From positions 347,925 to 411,924 of the forward strand of contig NKIN01000003.1 in assembly GCA_002255905.1 (NCBI GenBank): a stretch of DNA of 64,000 nucleotides. The letters are read 5' to 3'. Made by a program: the position numbers and the translations under genes. Shown in pieces: positions 48,780 to 57,223 of this stretch (the stretch's first letter is position 1; each line of letters begins with the position of its first letter). Origin of the DNA: Burkholderiales bacterium PBB1. Its GTDB lineage: Bacteria; Pseudomonadota; Gammaproteobacteria; Burkholderiales; Burkholderiaceae_C. The notes beneath the pieces are model-generated. The model worked only from the letters and a program-made list of their open reading frames with translations, was not told the DNA's origin and searched no databases.

Positions 48780-49556
48780 ATGATCCAGAAGAAAAAACGA
48801 CCCGCACTGGCTCCGGCCACCATTTCCGAATCCGATGGCGTGCGATATCTGCACCTCGGCACGCCCTGGGTGCAAGGGGCGATGCGCATCCGCAAGCCGC
48901 TCGCGATCGAGTTGGAGTACGTGCAGCGCATGATGGTCTGGATGCTGCTGCGACCGAGCGAGGCGCTGTCCGAGGGCCATGCGGTGCAGCTTGGCCTGGG
49001 AGCGGGCGCCATCACCCGCTATTGCCACGGGGTGCTGCGCCTGCGCACCACGGCGGTCGAATTGAACGACAGCGTGATCGCGGCGTGTCGCGCGTACTTC
49101 CAGGTCGAGCCTGGGCGGCTCTTGAAGGTGGTCGAGGCCGACGCTGAAGCTTACGTCGCCGACCCGGTCAACGCCGCCAGCGCCGATGTGCTGTGTGTCG
49201 ATCTCTACGACCACGAGGCCGCCAGCCCGGTGCTCGACAGCGATGCGTTCTATGCCGGTTGCCACCGATTGCTGCGCGCGGGCGGCGCGATGACGGTCAA
49301 CCTGTTCGGCCGCGACGCCAGCTTCGAGCGCAGCGCGCAACGCATCGCGGCGGCCTTCGGTGCCGAGCAGGTGCTGAGCCTGCGCCCGACGCGCGAAGGC
49401 AACACCATCGTGGTGGCCCTGAAGGACGCGGACTGGCCCGAACCGGACCTTCTGGCGATGCGCGCGGACCACATCGAGCAGAACGCCGGCCTTCCGGCGC
49501 GAAAATGGCTGAAGATGCTGCGTGCGCTGCCGAAGGTCCCTGCAGGGGAGAGTTGA
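48780..49556 (+). CDS. Spermidine synthase-like (SpeE-fold) protein
   Basis: A 258-residue Rossmann-fold protein of the spermidine synthase family. VQLGLGAGAITRYCHGVLR is the nucleotide-binding motif, VELNDSVIAACRAYF the acidic loop, and VLCVDLYDHEAASPVLDSDA the catalytic-Asp region. It lacks the aminopropyl-acceptor features of true SpeE (N-terminal beta domain shortened), so many relatives are methyltransferase-like proteins of unknown substrate. Its stop overlaps the gspE start (TGATG at 49554-49558), so the two are coupled. Confidence 0.78.
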   Translation: MIQKKKRPALAPATISESDGVRYLHLGTPWVQGAMRIRKPLAIELEYVQRMMVWMLLRPSEALSEGHAVQLGLGAGAITRYCHGVLRLRTTAVELNDSVIAACRAYFQVEPGRLLKVVEADAEAYVADPVNAASADVLCVDLYDHEAASPVLDSDAFYAGCHRLLRAGGAMTVNLFGRDASFERSAQRIAAAFGAEQVLSLRPTREGNTIVVALKDADWPEPDLLAMRADHIEQNAGLPARKWLKMLRALPKVPAGES

Positions 49557-51421
49557 TGTCTCGCGCTCGAACCGTCGCCTCAGAGAATCCCGCCATGCCT
49601 GCTGTCGAACGACCCGCCAAACGTCAGACCGGCCCGACCGCGCAGGCCGACATTCCCCTCGAGCCTGTCCCCACTGGCAAACTGGATTGGCGCCGCCTGC
49701 TGGACTGGCTGAGTGCTGACGACCTGATCGAGCGCGCCGACGCCGAGCGCACCGTCAAGCGCTTCAGTTCGGCACACAGCGCTCAGCACCCGCTGGTGCG
49801 CCTGGGGGCGGCCGGATTGGTGCGCAAGGGCACCGAGGGCAAGACACTCGACACCGAGGCGCTCACCGAATGGCTGGCCGCGCGCTGCGGACTGCCCTAT
49901 CTGCGCATCGACCCGCTCAAGGTGGACGTGGGCCGCGTCGCCGACGTGATGTCGATCAACTACGCCGAGCGCCGCAGTGCGTTGCCGTTGCAGGTCGGCC
50001 CGACCGATGTCACCGTGGCCACCTGCGAGCCATACGACATCGACTGGGTGCCCGAGATCGAGGCGCACACCCGCAAGCCGCTGAAGCTGATCGTCGTCAG
50101 CCCGCTGGAACTGCAGAAGTACACCACCGAGTTCTACACGCTGTCGCGCTCGGTCCGCGCGGCCATCAAGACGGGTGAGTCGTCTGCCATCGCGAGCTTC
50201 GAGCAACTGGTTGAGCTGGGGCGCAGCAACAAGCAGCTCGATGCCAACGACCAGGGTGTGGTGCAGGTGGTCGACTGGCTCTGGCAATACGCCTTCGACC
50301 AGCGCGCCTCCGACATCCACCTGGAGCCGCGGCGAGACCTGAGCGCCATCCGCTTTCGCATCGACGGCGTGATGCACACCGTCTACCAGCTGCCTCCGGG
50401 CGTGATGAGCGCGATGATCGCGCGCGTCAAGCTGCTGGGGCGCATGGACGTGATCGAGAAGCGCCGCCCGCTCGATGGCCGCATCAAGACGCGCAACCCC
50501 GATGGCGACGAGGTCGAGATGCGGCTGTCGACCTTGCCCACCGCCTTCGGCGAGAAGATGGTGATGCGCATCTTCGACCCCGACACCACCGTCAAGCCGC
50601 TGGAAGCGCTGGGCTTCGGCAGCCACGACGCCAAGCGCTGGGAAGCGCTGGTGGCGCGGCCCAACGGCATCATCCTCGTGACCGGGCCGACCGGTTCGGG
50701 CAAGACCAGCACGCTGTACTCCACCCTGCGGCGCCTGGCCACCGATGAGGTCAATGTCTGCACGATCGAAGACCCGATCGAGATGATCCAGCCGGCGTTC
50801 AACCAGACGCAGGTGCAGCCGGCGCTCGATTTCGGCTTTGCCGAAGGCGTGCGCGCGCTGATGCGGCAGGACCCGGACATCATCATGGTCGGCGAGGTGC
50901 GCGACCTGGAAACCGCCGAGATGGCCATCCAGGCCGCGCTCACCGGTCACCTGGTGTTCAGCACCCTCCATACCAACGACGCCGCCTCGGCGATCACGCG
51001 GCTGGTCGATCTGGGGGTGGCGCCGTACCTGATTGGTGCCACCGTCATCGGCGTGCTGGCGCAGCGGCTGGTGCGCACGCTGTGTCCGGCCTGCAAACAA
51101 CCCGACGAGTCGCTGACCACCGACGACCTGGCCGCGTTCGTCAAGCCCTGGCGTCTGAGCGGCAAGGTCAAGCCGTACAGGCCGGTGGGGTGCCTGGAAT
51201 GCCGGATGACGGGTTTCCGTGGTCGCAGCGGTCTGTACGAGTTGCTGTCGGTCACTGATGCGGCGCGCCACTGCATCCAGCCGGTTCCCGATGCGCTCAA
51301 GCTGCGCCAGCAGGCCTTGCTCGACGGCATGCGGCCGCTGCGCCTGGCCGGGGCGATGAAGGTGGCCGAGGGCCTGACGACACTGCAGGAAGTGTTGAGC
51401 GCCACGCCCGCGTGGGATTGA
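49556..51421 (+). CDS. Type II secretion / type IV pilus assembly ATPase (GspE/PulE family), orphan
   Basis: A 621-residue hexameric secretion ATPase. N-terminal GspE-like domain (LLDWLSADDLIERADAERTV, AARCGLPYLRIDPLKVDVG), then RASDIHLEPRRDLSAIRFRI, Walker A TGPTGSGKTSTLYSTLR, Asp box TIEDPIEMIQPAF, Walker B DPDIIMVGEVRD, His box GHLVFSTLHTNDA and the four-Cys zinc cluster (CPACKQPDE and CLECRMTGF). All catalytic parts intact. No other Gsp or Pil gene lies in the window, so its partner apparatus is elsewhere. GGGGAG before the ATG makes a strong site. Confidence 0.9.
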   Translation: MSRARTVASENPAMPAVERPAKRQTGPTAQADIPLEPVPTGKLDWRRLLDWLSADDLIERADAERTVKRFSSAHSAQHPLVRLGAAGLVRKGTEGKTLDTEALTEWLAARCGLPYLRIDPLKVDVGRVADVMSINYAERRSALPLQVGPTDVTVATCEPYDIDWVPEIEAHTRKPLKLIVVSPLELQKYTTEFYTLSRSVRAAIKTGESSAIASFEQLVELGRSNKQLDANDQGVVQVVDWLWQYAFDQRASDIHLEPRRDLSAIRFRIDGVMHTVYQLPPGVMSAMIARVKLLGRMDVIEKRRPLDGRIKTRNPDGDEVEMRLSTLPTAFGEKMVMRIFDPDTTVKPLEALGFGSHDAKRWEALVARPNGIILVTGPTGSGKTSTLYSTLRRLATDEVNVCTIEDPIEMIQPAFNQTQVQPALDFGFAEGVRALMRQDPDIIMVGEVRDLETAEMAIQAALTGHLVFSTLHTNDAASAITRLVDLGVAPYLIGATVIGVLAQRLVRTLCPACKQPDESLTTDDLAAFVKPWRLSGKVKPYRPVGCLECRMTGFRGRSGLYELLSVTDAARHCIQPVPDALKLRQQALLDGMRPLRLAGAMKVAEGLTTLQEVLSATPAWD

Positions 51422-52323
51422 GCCCGTTGTCGCAGCGCGCTGCTGTGGTCACGCCGTGGCCCGGTCTGCTGATGGCCGCCGTCGGGGCGGTGGCGTTTTC
51501 CGGCAAGGCCATCATCGCCAAGCTGGCCTACCGCTACGGCGTCGACGCGGTCACCTTGGTCATGTACCGCATGCTGTTCGCGCTGCCCTTGTTCGTGCTG
51601 CTCAGCGTCTGGGCGAGCCGCGGCAAGCCGGCACTGGAGCGGCGAGACGGGTGGGTTGTGTGCGGCCTCGGTTTCAGTGGGTATTACCTCGCCAGCACAC
51701 TCGACTTCCTGGGCTTGCAATACGTCAGCGCCAGCCTGGAGCGACTGATCCTGTACCTGAACCCCACGCTGGTGCTGGCGATGGGGGTGGTGCTGTTCAA
51801 GCGTCGCGTCAGCGCCCGCCAGATGATCGCGCTGGCGGTGAGCTACGGTGGCGTGCTGCTGGTGTTCGGCCAGGAAATCACGCACGTCGGCCCGCATGCC
51901 CTGCTGGGTGCGGCGCTGGTGTTCGGCAGCGCGCTGAGCTACGCCGTCTATCTGGTGCTCAGTGGAGAAGAGGTCCGGCGGCTCGGTGCCCTGCGGCTCA
52001 CGGGCCTGGCCAGCACGGTGGCCTGTGTGCTGTGCATCGCACAGTTCGCGGCCTTGCGGCCCCTGTCGGCTGCAGTGGTGGCGCCCGAAGTGATCGCGTT
52101 GTCGCTGCTGAACGCGGTGCTGTGCACCTTCGCGCCCGTGGTGCTGATGATGCTGGCGGTCGAGCGCATCGGCGCCACGCTGGCAGCACAGACCGGCATG
52201 ATCGGCCCGATGTCGACCATCGGGATGAGCGTGCTGTTGCTCGGCGAACCGTTCACCGCTGGCCTGGCCGCAGGCACCGCGCTGGTGGTCGCAGGCATCT
52301 GGCTGCTCGCGACCTGGCGCTGA
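51412..52323 (+). CDS. EamA/DMT-family transporter
   Basis: A 303-residue membrane protein with about ten hydrophobic helices arranged as two EamA repeats: LLMAAVGAVAFSGKAIIAKL opens the first and ALLGAALVFGSALSYAVYLV the second. Substrate unknown; family members export metabolites or amino acids. GTG 51412 overlaps gspE by 10 bases; TTG 51418 is an alternative in a TTGA overlap. Same operon as gspE by position, function unrelated. Confidence 0.85.
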   Translation: MGLSPLSQRAAVVTPWPGLLMAAVGAVAFSGKAIIAKLAYRYGVDAVTLVMYRMLFALPLFVLLSVWASRGKPALERRDGWVVCGLGFSGYYLASTLDFLGLQYVSASLERLILYLNPTLVLAMGVVLFKRRVSARQMIALAVSYGGVLLVFGQEITHVGPHALLGAALVFGSALSYAVYLVLSGEEVRRLGALRLTGLASTVACVLCIAQFAALRPLSAAVVAPEVIALSLLNAVLCTFAPVVLMMLAVERIGATLAAQTGMIGPMSTIGMSVLLLGEPFTAGLAAGTALVVAGIWLLATWR

Positions 52324-52334
52324 GCAGAGGCTGC

Positions 52335-52739
52335 TCAGCCTGCTTTCTTCGGGCGCCCGGTCTTCAGCGGGGTGATGCGGGCCAGCGCTTTCTCGAGTTG
52401 CACATCGGGCAAGGCGGCCAGCACCTGCAAGCCAGCCCGCAGCAGCTCACTCTTCTTGACAGCGTGGCGGAAATTCATCGCTCGCTGCTTCAGCACGTCG
52501 ATCAACTCGAAGTCCGACTGAGGCATCGTGAAGCTGTCGCGCACCAGCTTGAGCTTGGCCTTCGGTGGCTTGCCGATCGGCGCGGCAGCGGCCTTGGCGG
52601 GCGTCGGGGCAGCTGGCTTCGCTGCCGCCACCGGCTTGCGGGCCGTGGGTTTCGCCTTCGCGGAGGGCGCCGCAGCGACCTTGGCGGCCGCTTTCACCGC
52701 GACTTTGGGTGTGGTTGCGCCAACGGGAGATTTGCTCAT
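52335..52739 (-). CDS. Ala/Lys/Pro-rich tail protein with ribbon-helix-helix-like domain
   Basis: A 134-residue basic protein. Residues 1-60 are almost only A, K, P, V, T, like a histone H1 or intrinsically disordered DNA-binding tail. Residues 61-112 read as a ribbon-helix-helix unit: strand KLVRDSFTMP, helix SDFELIDVLKQRAMN, helix VKKSELLRAGLQVLAAL. The end has RITPLKTGRPKKAG with a GRP core like an AT-hook. A palindrome overlaps its promoter, so autorepression is likely but inferred. A degraded copy of its domain lies at 54.2 kb. Convergent with the EamA gene. Confidence 0.7.
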   Translation of the reverse strand: MSKSPVGATTPKVAVKAAAKVAAAPSAKAKPTARKPVAAAKPAAPTPAKAAAAPIGKPPKAKLKLVRDSFTMPQSDFELIDVLKQRAMNFRHAVKKSELLRAGLQVLAALPDVQLEKALARITPLKTGRPKKAG

Positions 52740-52764
52740 GTCGTGGATTTCAAAATCAAGATAA

Positions 52765-52797
52765 ACCGTTTATACGGTATGTTGAATGATCTCGCAA
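52765..52797 (-). promoter_or_regulatory. Promoter with overlapping palindrome upstream of the RHH-like gene
   Basis: On the minus strand TTGCGA (52797-52792) and TATAAA (52774-52769) are separated by 17 bases. The palindrome ACCGT-TTAT-ACGGT (52765-52778) covers the -10. This layout is classical for an autorepressed gene, here the RHH-like protein that starts at 52739. Confidence 0.6.
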
Positions 52798-52806
52798 ACC
52801 TGATCG

Positions 52807-53988
52807 TCATGCCCTGTGTGTTCTCAACAGCATCAGAGCCACGAAGGCGCTGACCCCGATCGCGGCCGACAGGCCGATTGCCCCCGTGCCCCAACGGTCG
52901 ATGGCCAAGCCAAACAGCAGCGGTGCCGAGGCCTGCGCCAGCCGTGAGGGCACCATCAGCCAGCCTTGTCGCACGCCATAACCCAGCGGACCGAACAGCA
53001 CCAGTGGCAAGGTGCCTTTGGCAATGGTCAGGATGCCGTTGCCCGCGCCATGCAGCAACGCAAAAGCCGCTGCACCAGGCGCCCCGAGCGTCCACAGGAT
53101 CGTGGCGCCGACGGGATGCGCCAGCGCCGCCAGCCGGGCTGACAGCAGCGGGTGGATCCGACGCAGCAAACCGAACTCCAGCACCCTGGCCACGACCTGC
53201 GCGGGCCCGATCAGCGCACCGATGCCCACGGCGATGGCCAGCGACACGCCACTGGCGTTGAGCAGGCGAGGCAGGTGCGTGGCCATCGCCGTGCTGATGA
53301 ACCACGTCGCCGCGAATGTGAATGCCAGCAAGATGGACGTCAGCGCAGGCGGCGTTGGTCGGTGAGCCTCCTGCGATGGCTCGGTGAGCGACACTGGCGC
53401 GGCGATGGGCACTCGATCTGGTGACGTCGGCGTGGGCAGCATTGCATTCAGTGGCAGTCCGATCACCAGATGCAGCACCGCCCATCCCAGGCACGCACCG
53501 CGCCATCCCAGGTGCGATTCCATCAGCGCCGAAAGTGGCCATCCCACGGTGCTGGCCAGGCCGGCGATCAAGGTGATGCCGGTGATCGCACGGCGCGACT
53601 CGCTGCCATACAGGCGCACCAGCGTCGCAAACGCTGCTTCGTACAGTCCGCTTCCCATCGCGACGCCGATCAGCAGCCAGGCTGCAAACAGCGTGAGCGG
53701 GCCTTGCACCGACGCCAGGGCGCCGAGCCCCAGTGCGAACAGCAAGTTGGTGCCCATCAGCAGCGACCGGCCGCCACGCAGATCGATCGCTCTGCCTGCC
53801 CACGGCCCGACCACGGCAGACACCAGCAGCGCGGTGGAGAAGGCTGCGAACACCAGTGTGGTCGACAGACCCAGGTCAGCGGCCATGGGCGCCGCAAGCA
53901 TCGCGGGCAGGTAGTACGACGAGGCCCAGGCCAGCGTCTGTGTCGTACCCAGCGCGGCAATCGGCTTGAACAGGGGTGACGGGCGCAT
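52807..53988 (-). CDS. Major facilitator superfamily transporter, in the arsenic island
   Basis: A 393-residue MFS protein with twelve hydrophobic segments. LAWASSYYLPAMLAAPMAAD is the first helix and VVGPWAGRAIDLRGGRSLLM the loop 2-3 motif (GRxxDxxGRR-like). It is next to a fossil acr3 end on its 5' side and may have replaced older ars DNA; role in arsenic transport (ArsK/ArsJ-like) is possible but nothing in the sequence proves it. Start ATG 53988 is used; GTG 54015 is in frame. No ribosome site is convincing for either. Confidence 0.82.
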   Translation of the reverse strand: MRPSPLFKPIAALGTTQTLAWASSYYLPAMLAAPMAADLGLSTTLVFAAFSTALLVSAVVGPWAGRAIDLRGGRSLLMGTNLLFALGLGALASVQGPLTLFAAWLLIGVAMGSGLYEAAFATLVRLYGSESRRAITGITLIAGLASTVGWPLSALMESHLGWRGACLGWAVLHLVIGLPLNAMLPTPTSPDRVPIAAPVSLTEPSQEAHRPTPPALTSILLAFTFAATWFISTAMATHLPRLLNASGVSLAIAVGIGALIGPAQVVARVLEFGLLRRIHPLLSARLAALAHPVGATILWTLGAPGAAAFALLHGAGNGILTIAKGTLPLVLFGPLGYGVRQGWLMVPSRLAQASAPLLFGLAIDRWGTGAIGLSAAIGVSAFVALMLLRTHRA

Positions 53989-54023
53989 CCGCGGGATCGA
54001 CGATTGGAAGGTCACTCAGGCGG

Positions 54024-54174
54024 TCAGACACGCTGCCGACTGTCGACGAGCCCATGCTCGTACCGACCCTGGCTGCTGTTCACCCGGCAGCGCCACCAGC
54101 AGTACCCCCGGCAGCACCACCGGCACCCCGATCAGTATGCCCGCCACAGGGACGAGCACCGGCGCTTTCTCGAT
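54024..54174 (-). pseudogene. Degraded 3' end of a second acr3 arsenite efflux gene
   Basis: Read on the minus strand, 54174-54100 gives EKAPVLVPVAGILIGVPVVL, matching the intact Acr3 near residues 325-345 ([20 protein letters not shown]). After a frame change the text VNSSQGRYEHGLVDSRQRV with stop matches the Acr3 end [19 protein letters not shown] exactly in length. The stop TGA is at 54026-54024, and the following frame starts VSDRLSDLP, like the arsH start VSEHPISLP at the real locus. So a former acr3-arsH junction is fossilised here. Confidence 0.85.
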
Positions 54175-54262
54175 CGGCACGGTCCGATGGCGGCATCGTG
54201 AAGCCGTCACACACCAACTTGCGCCTGGCTTTGAACTTCGGCTTCTTGTCATCAGTCCAGGC
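54175..54262 (-). pseudogene. Fragment of a second RHH-like gene
   Basis: On the minus strand the segment 54248-54191 encodes KKPKFKARRKLVCDGFTMPP followed by SD, matching KAKLKLVRDSFTMPQSD of the intact gene at 52.5 kb. At DNA level GGCATCGTGAAGC and the bases after it agree closely with 52523-52560. The frame has stops on both sides, and it fuses without start or end to the acr3 remnant. It explains most of the gene-free stretch 53989-54429, in which I see no other gene. Confidence 0.75.
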
Positions 54263-54329
54263 TTCGGGCTAGTTTGAACGTTTGGTCGTTGCCGATCGGC
54301 CCGCAAGCCGAACCCGCTGTTGCTGCCGA

Positions 54330-54343
54330 TTGACCCGTGTCAA
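54330..54343. promoter_or_regulatory. Inverted repeat upstream of the thioredoxin-ArsA fusion
   Basis: TTGAC-CCGT-GTCAA at 54330-54343 is a perfect 5-bp repeat, with TTGACC usable as a -35. No good -10 is found 17 bases on, so whether it belongs to a promoter or an operator is uncertain. It is 87 bases before the start of the fusion gene. Confidence 0.3.
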
Positions 54344-54429
54344 CGTCCCGGCCGTCTGCCCGATGTCCAATATGGTGCGAATGCTCAAGCTGTGAATGCC
54401 GGCATCGATCCACTCACGAGGGAGTCAGC

Positions 54430-56478
54430 ATGGAAGTCAAGGTTCTCGGGACAGGCTGCAGCAAGTGTCGCAGCACCGTTGCCATGATCGAACGGGCTGG
54501 AATCAGCGCCGGTGTGGAAGTCGACATCGTGAAAGTCGAGGACCCGGACGAGATTCGGCGCCACGGCATCCACATGACACCGGCCGTCGTGATCGACGGA
54601 CAGGTGGTGCACAGTGGCGGACTGCCCTCTCACGCAGAGGTTCTGTCATGGTTGCGTCCCGACACGCCGGGGTTCCTCCATCGGCCGACGCGGCATCTGT
54701 TCTTCACCGGCAAGGGCGGAGTCGGCAAGACATCGCTGTCCACAGCCGCTGCGCTCGCCTTGGCCGACGTTGGCAAGCGGGTCTTGCTCGTCAGCACCGA
54801 CGCGGCTTCGAACCTCGATGAGATGCTGGGAATCGAGTTGCGAAACACGCCGGTGCCGGTGCCTGGCGCGCCTGGCTTGTCGGTGCTCAACATCGACCCG
54901 GACACGGCGGCAGAAGCCTATCGACAAAGGGTCATCGCGCAGATGGAGATCGGCACTGGTGGTGCCGAAATCGCCACGGTCCGCGAGCAACTCTCCGGCG
55001 CCTGCACCACCGAGATCGCGTCGTTCGACGAGTTCGCTTCGCTGCTTGCTGGCGGTGCTGGCGATGTCGACCACATCGTCTTCGACACCGCGCCGACGGG
55101 TCACACCTTGCGCTTGTTGAGCCTGCCTCAGGCCTGGAGTGGTTTTCTTGCGGGCAACGACCGGGGGGCGTCGTGCCTGGGCCCTCACTCGGGTTTGAAG
55201 ATGCAGGAGGCTCGCTTCAAGGCCGCGTTGGCTGCCCTCAGCGATCCGGCGCTCACGACGGTGATTCTGGTGACGCGGCCGGACTCGGGGGCGGTGTTGG
55301 AGGCGGCCCGAACGTCTGAAGAGTTGAATTCGCTCGGATTGAAGAATCAGCGTCTCGTCGTCAATGGCGTCTTTCACGCCAAGGACCGGGCCGACGCCAT
55401 TGCCTGTGCCATCGAAGCACTGGGGCTCAAGGCATTGGCCGAGATGCCGCTGTCGCTGCGGGCCCTGCCTCAGGATCGTGTTCCGCTGCGTTCTTTCGAT
55501 ACCGTTGGATTGCCTGCGCTGCGCGCGCTGCTCGGGACGAAGCCTGAGAGCGTCGACCCAGGGGAGTCGGTGCTCCGCAGCTCCGTTGAACCTGTCGAGC
55601 GTGTCCCCGGCCTGGATGCACTGGTCAACGAACTGGCCACAGCGGTACACGGCCTGATCATGGTGATGGGCAAGGGTGGGGTTGGCAAGACCACCGTCGC
55701 GGCAGCGCTTGCGCTCGGCCTGGTCCAGCGAGGCAAGTCGGTGCATCTCAGTACCACCGATCCTGCGGCGCATCTGGCCGGTACGTTGGATGGGGTGGTT
55801 CCCGGGCTGCGCGTCAGCCGAATCGATCCGAAGGCCGAAACGCAGCACTACATCGACAAGATCATGGCGGCGAAGTCACCTGGCCTCGATGCGCAGCAGC
55901 GGGCGTTGCTGCTCGAAGATCTGCGGTCACCGTGTACCGAGGAGGTGGCGGTGTTTCATGCGTTTTCGCGCATCGTCAGCGAGGGTCGCAGTGCATTCGT
56001 CGTGCTGGACACCGCGCCGACGGGGCACTCGCTGCTGCTGATGGACGCCACGGGTGCCTACCACCGCCAGATGATGCGCGAATTCGAAGGGCGTGGAGGC
56101 GCGCACATCGTCACGCCGCTGATGCGGCTGCAGGATGCCGCGTACACGAAGATCATCCTGGTGGCATTGCCTGAGGTGACCCCTGTCTCGCAGGCCGCTG
56201 CGCTGCAGGACGACCTCCGACGCGCCCATATCGAGCCGCACGCCTGGGTTCTCAACAAGAGCGTTCTGGCCGCTGGCACGCACGATCCGCTGCTGGCAGC
56301 GCGGCTGATCGGCGAACGCAAGCAGATGGCGCGGCTCTCTGCCGGTTTGGCGAAGCGGCTGTACGTGGTGCCCTGGCTGGTGTGCCCCCCTGTCGGTGTG
56401 GCCGAGCTTTCGAAGTTGGTCACCCCGCCGACCCTCGATGGCGGGGGTGAGTCGGGCAGGTCGACAACCGCTTGCTGA
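54430..56478 (+). CDS. arsA: Thioredoxin-like domain fused to arsenical pump-driving ATPase ArsA
   Basis: A 682-residue fusion. Residues 1-76 are a small thioredoxin-like fold of the MTH895 type: VKVLGTGCSKCRSTVAMI with the C10-x-x-C13 redox motif and the cis-Pro HMTPAVVIDG. ArsA begins near 86 and has two halves, with P-loops GKGGVGKT at 94-101 and 414-421 and DTAPTGHTLRLL/DTAPTGHSLLLM segments. The metalloid Cys are kept: Cys192 (GACTTEIASF), Cys249 (SCLGPHSG) and Cys502 (SPCTEEVAVF). Ordinary ArsA is about 583 residues and is fed by ArsD, which is absent here. GAGGGAG precedes ATG. Expected to energise arsenite efflux via Acr3. Confidence 0.92.
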   Translation: MEVKVLGTGCSKCRSTVAMIERAGISAGVEVDIVKVEDPDEIRRHGIHMTPAVVIDGQVVHSGGLPSHAEVLSWLRPDTPGFLHRPTRHLFFTGKGGVGKTSLSTAAALALADVGKRVLLVSTDAASNLDEMLGIELRNTPVPVPGAPGLSVLNIDPDTAAEAYRQRVIAQMEIGTGGAEIATVREQLSGACTTEIASFDEFASLLAGGAGDVDHIVFDTAPTGHTLRLLSLPQAWSGFLAGNDRGASCLGPHSGLKMQEARFKAALAALSDPALTTVILVTRPDSGAVLEAARTSEELNSLGLKNQRLVVNGVFHAKDRADAIACAIEALGLKALAEMPLSLRALPQDRVPLRSFDTVGLPALRALLGTKPESVDPGESVLRSSVEPVERVPGLDALVNELATAVHGLIMVMGKGGVGKTTVAAALALGLVQRGKSVHLSTTDPAAHLAGTLDGVVPGLRVSRIDPKAETQHYIDKIMAAKSPGLDAQQRALLLEDLRSPCTEEVAVFHAFSRIVSEGRSAFVVLDTAPTGHSLLLMDATGAYHRQMMREFEGRGGAHIVTPLMRLQDAAYTKIILVALPEVTPVSQAAALQDDLRRAHIEPHAWVLNKSVLAAGTHDPLLAARLIGERKQMARLSAGLAKRLYVVPWLVCPPVGVAELSKLVTPPTLDGGGESGRSTTAC

Positions 56479-56500
56479 TCTGGTCAGCCGGGCGACTCTC

Positions 56501-57223
56501 TCAGATGCTTTTCTGGTTCACTCGTTGCGACAGCGCGTCCGCGCTTTCCTTGCGTTCGCTGTAGCGGTCGACAAGGTACGAGGTTGCATCGCGGGTCAGC
56601 AGCGTGAACTTCATCAGTTCTTCCATCACGTCGACCACGCGGTCGTAGTAGGCCGACGGCTTCATGCGCCCAGCCTCGTCGAACTCAAGGAAGGCCTTGG
56701 CCACCGACGACTGGTTCGGGATCGTCAGCATCCGCATCCAGCGGCCCAGTACGCGCAGCTGATTGACGGCATTGAAGGACTGCGAGCCGCCCGAGACTTC
56801 CATCACTGCCAGCGTCTTGCCCTGTGTCGGCCGCACCGCGCCCAGGCTGAGCGGAATCCAGTCGATCTGCGCTTTCATGATGCCGGTCATGGCGCCGTGG
56901 CGCTCGGGCGAGCACCACACCATGCCTTCGCACCAGTGCGCCAACTCGCGCAACTCGGCCACCTTGGGATGCGACTCGGGCGCGGCGTCGGGCAAGGGCA
57001 GGCCGGTCGGGTCGAACAACCGTGTCTCACCGCCCATTGCCTGCAGCAGCCGCGCGGCTTCCTCGCTCAAGAGGCGGCTGTAGGAGCGTTCCCTGAGTGA
57101 TCCGTAGAGCAGCAGGAAACGCGGCGGGTGGGTGGACGGAGATGTCGGCAGCAGCCGATCGATGCTCGGCACCGTGAACAGCGCGGCATCGATGTTCGGC
57201 AGAGAAATCGGGTGCTCAGACAC
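56501..57223 (-). CDS. arsH: NADPH-dependent FMN oxidoreductase ArsH
   Basis: A 240-residue flavoprotein that oxidises trivalent organoarsenicals and also reduces quinones. [20 protein letters not shown] is the phosphate-binding FMN loop, [20 protein letters not shown] the ArsH signature and [20 protein letters not shown] the second loop. The N-terminal [12 protein letters not shown] tail is ArsH-specific. GTG 57223 overlaps the acr3 stop by eight bases; an upstream TTG at 57238 is less likely. Last gene of arsR-arsC-acr3-arsH, convergent with the arsA fusion. Confidence 0.94.
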   Translation of the reverse strand: MSEHPISLPNIDAALFTVPSIDRLLPTSPSTHPPRFLLLYGSLRERSYSRLLSEEAARLLQAMGGETRLFDPTGLPLPDAAPESHPKVAELRELAHWCEGMVWCSPERHGAMTGIMKAQIDWIPLSLGAVRPTQGKTLAVMEVSGGSQSFNAVNQLRVLGRWMRMLTIPNQSSVAKAFLEFDEAGRMKPSAYYDRVVDVMEELMKFTLLTRDATSYLVDRYSERKESADALSQRVNQKSI

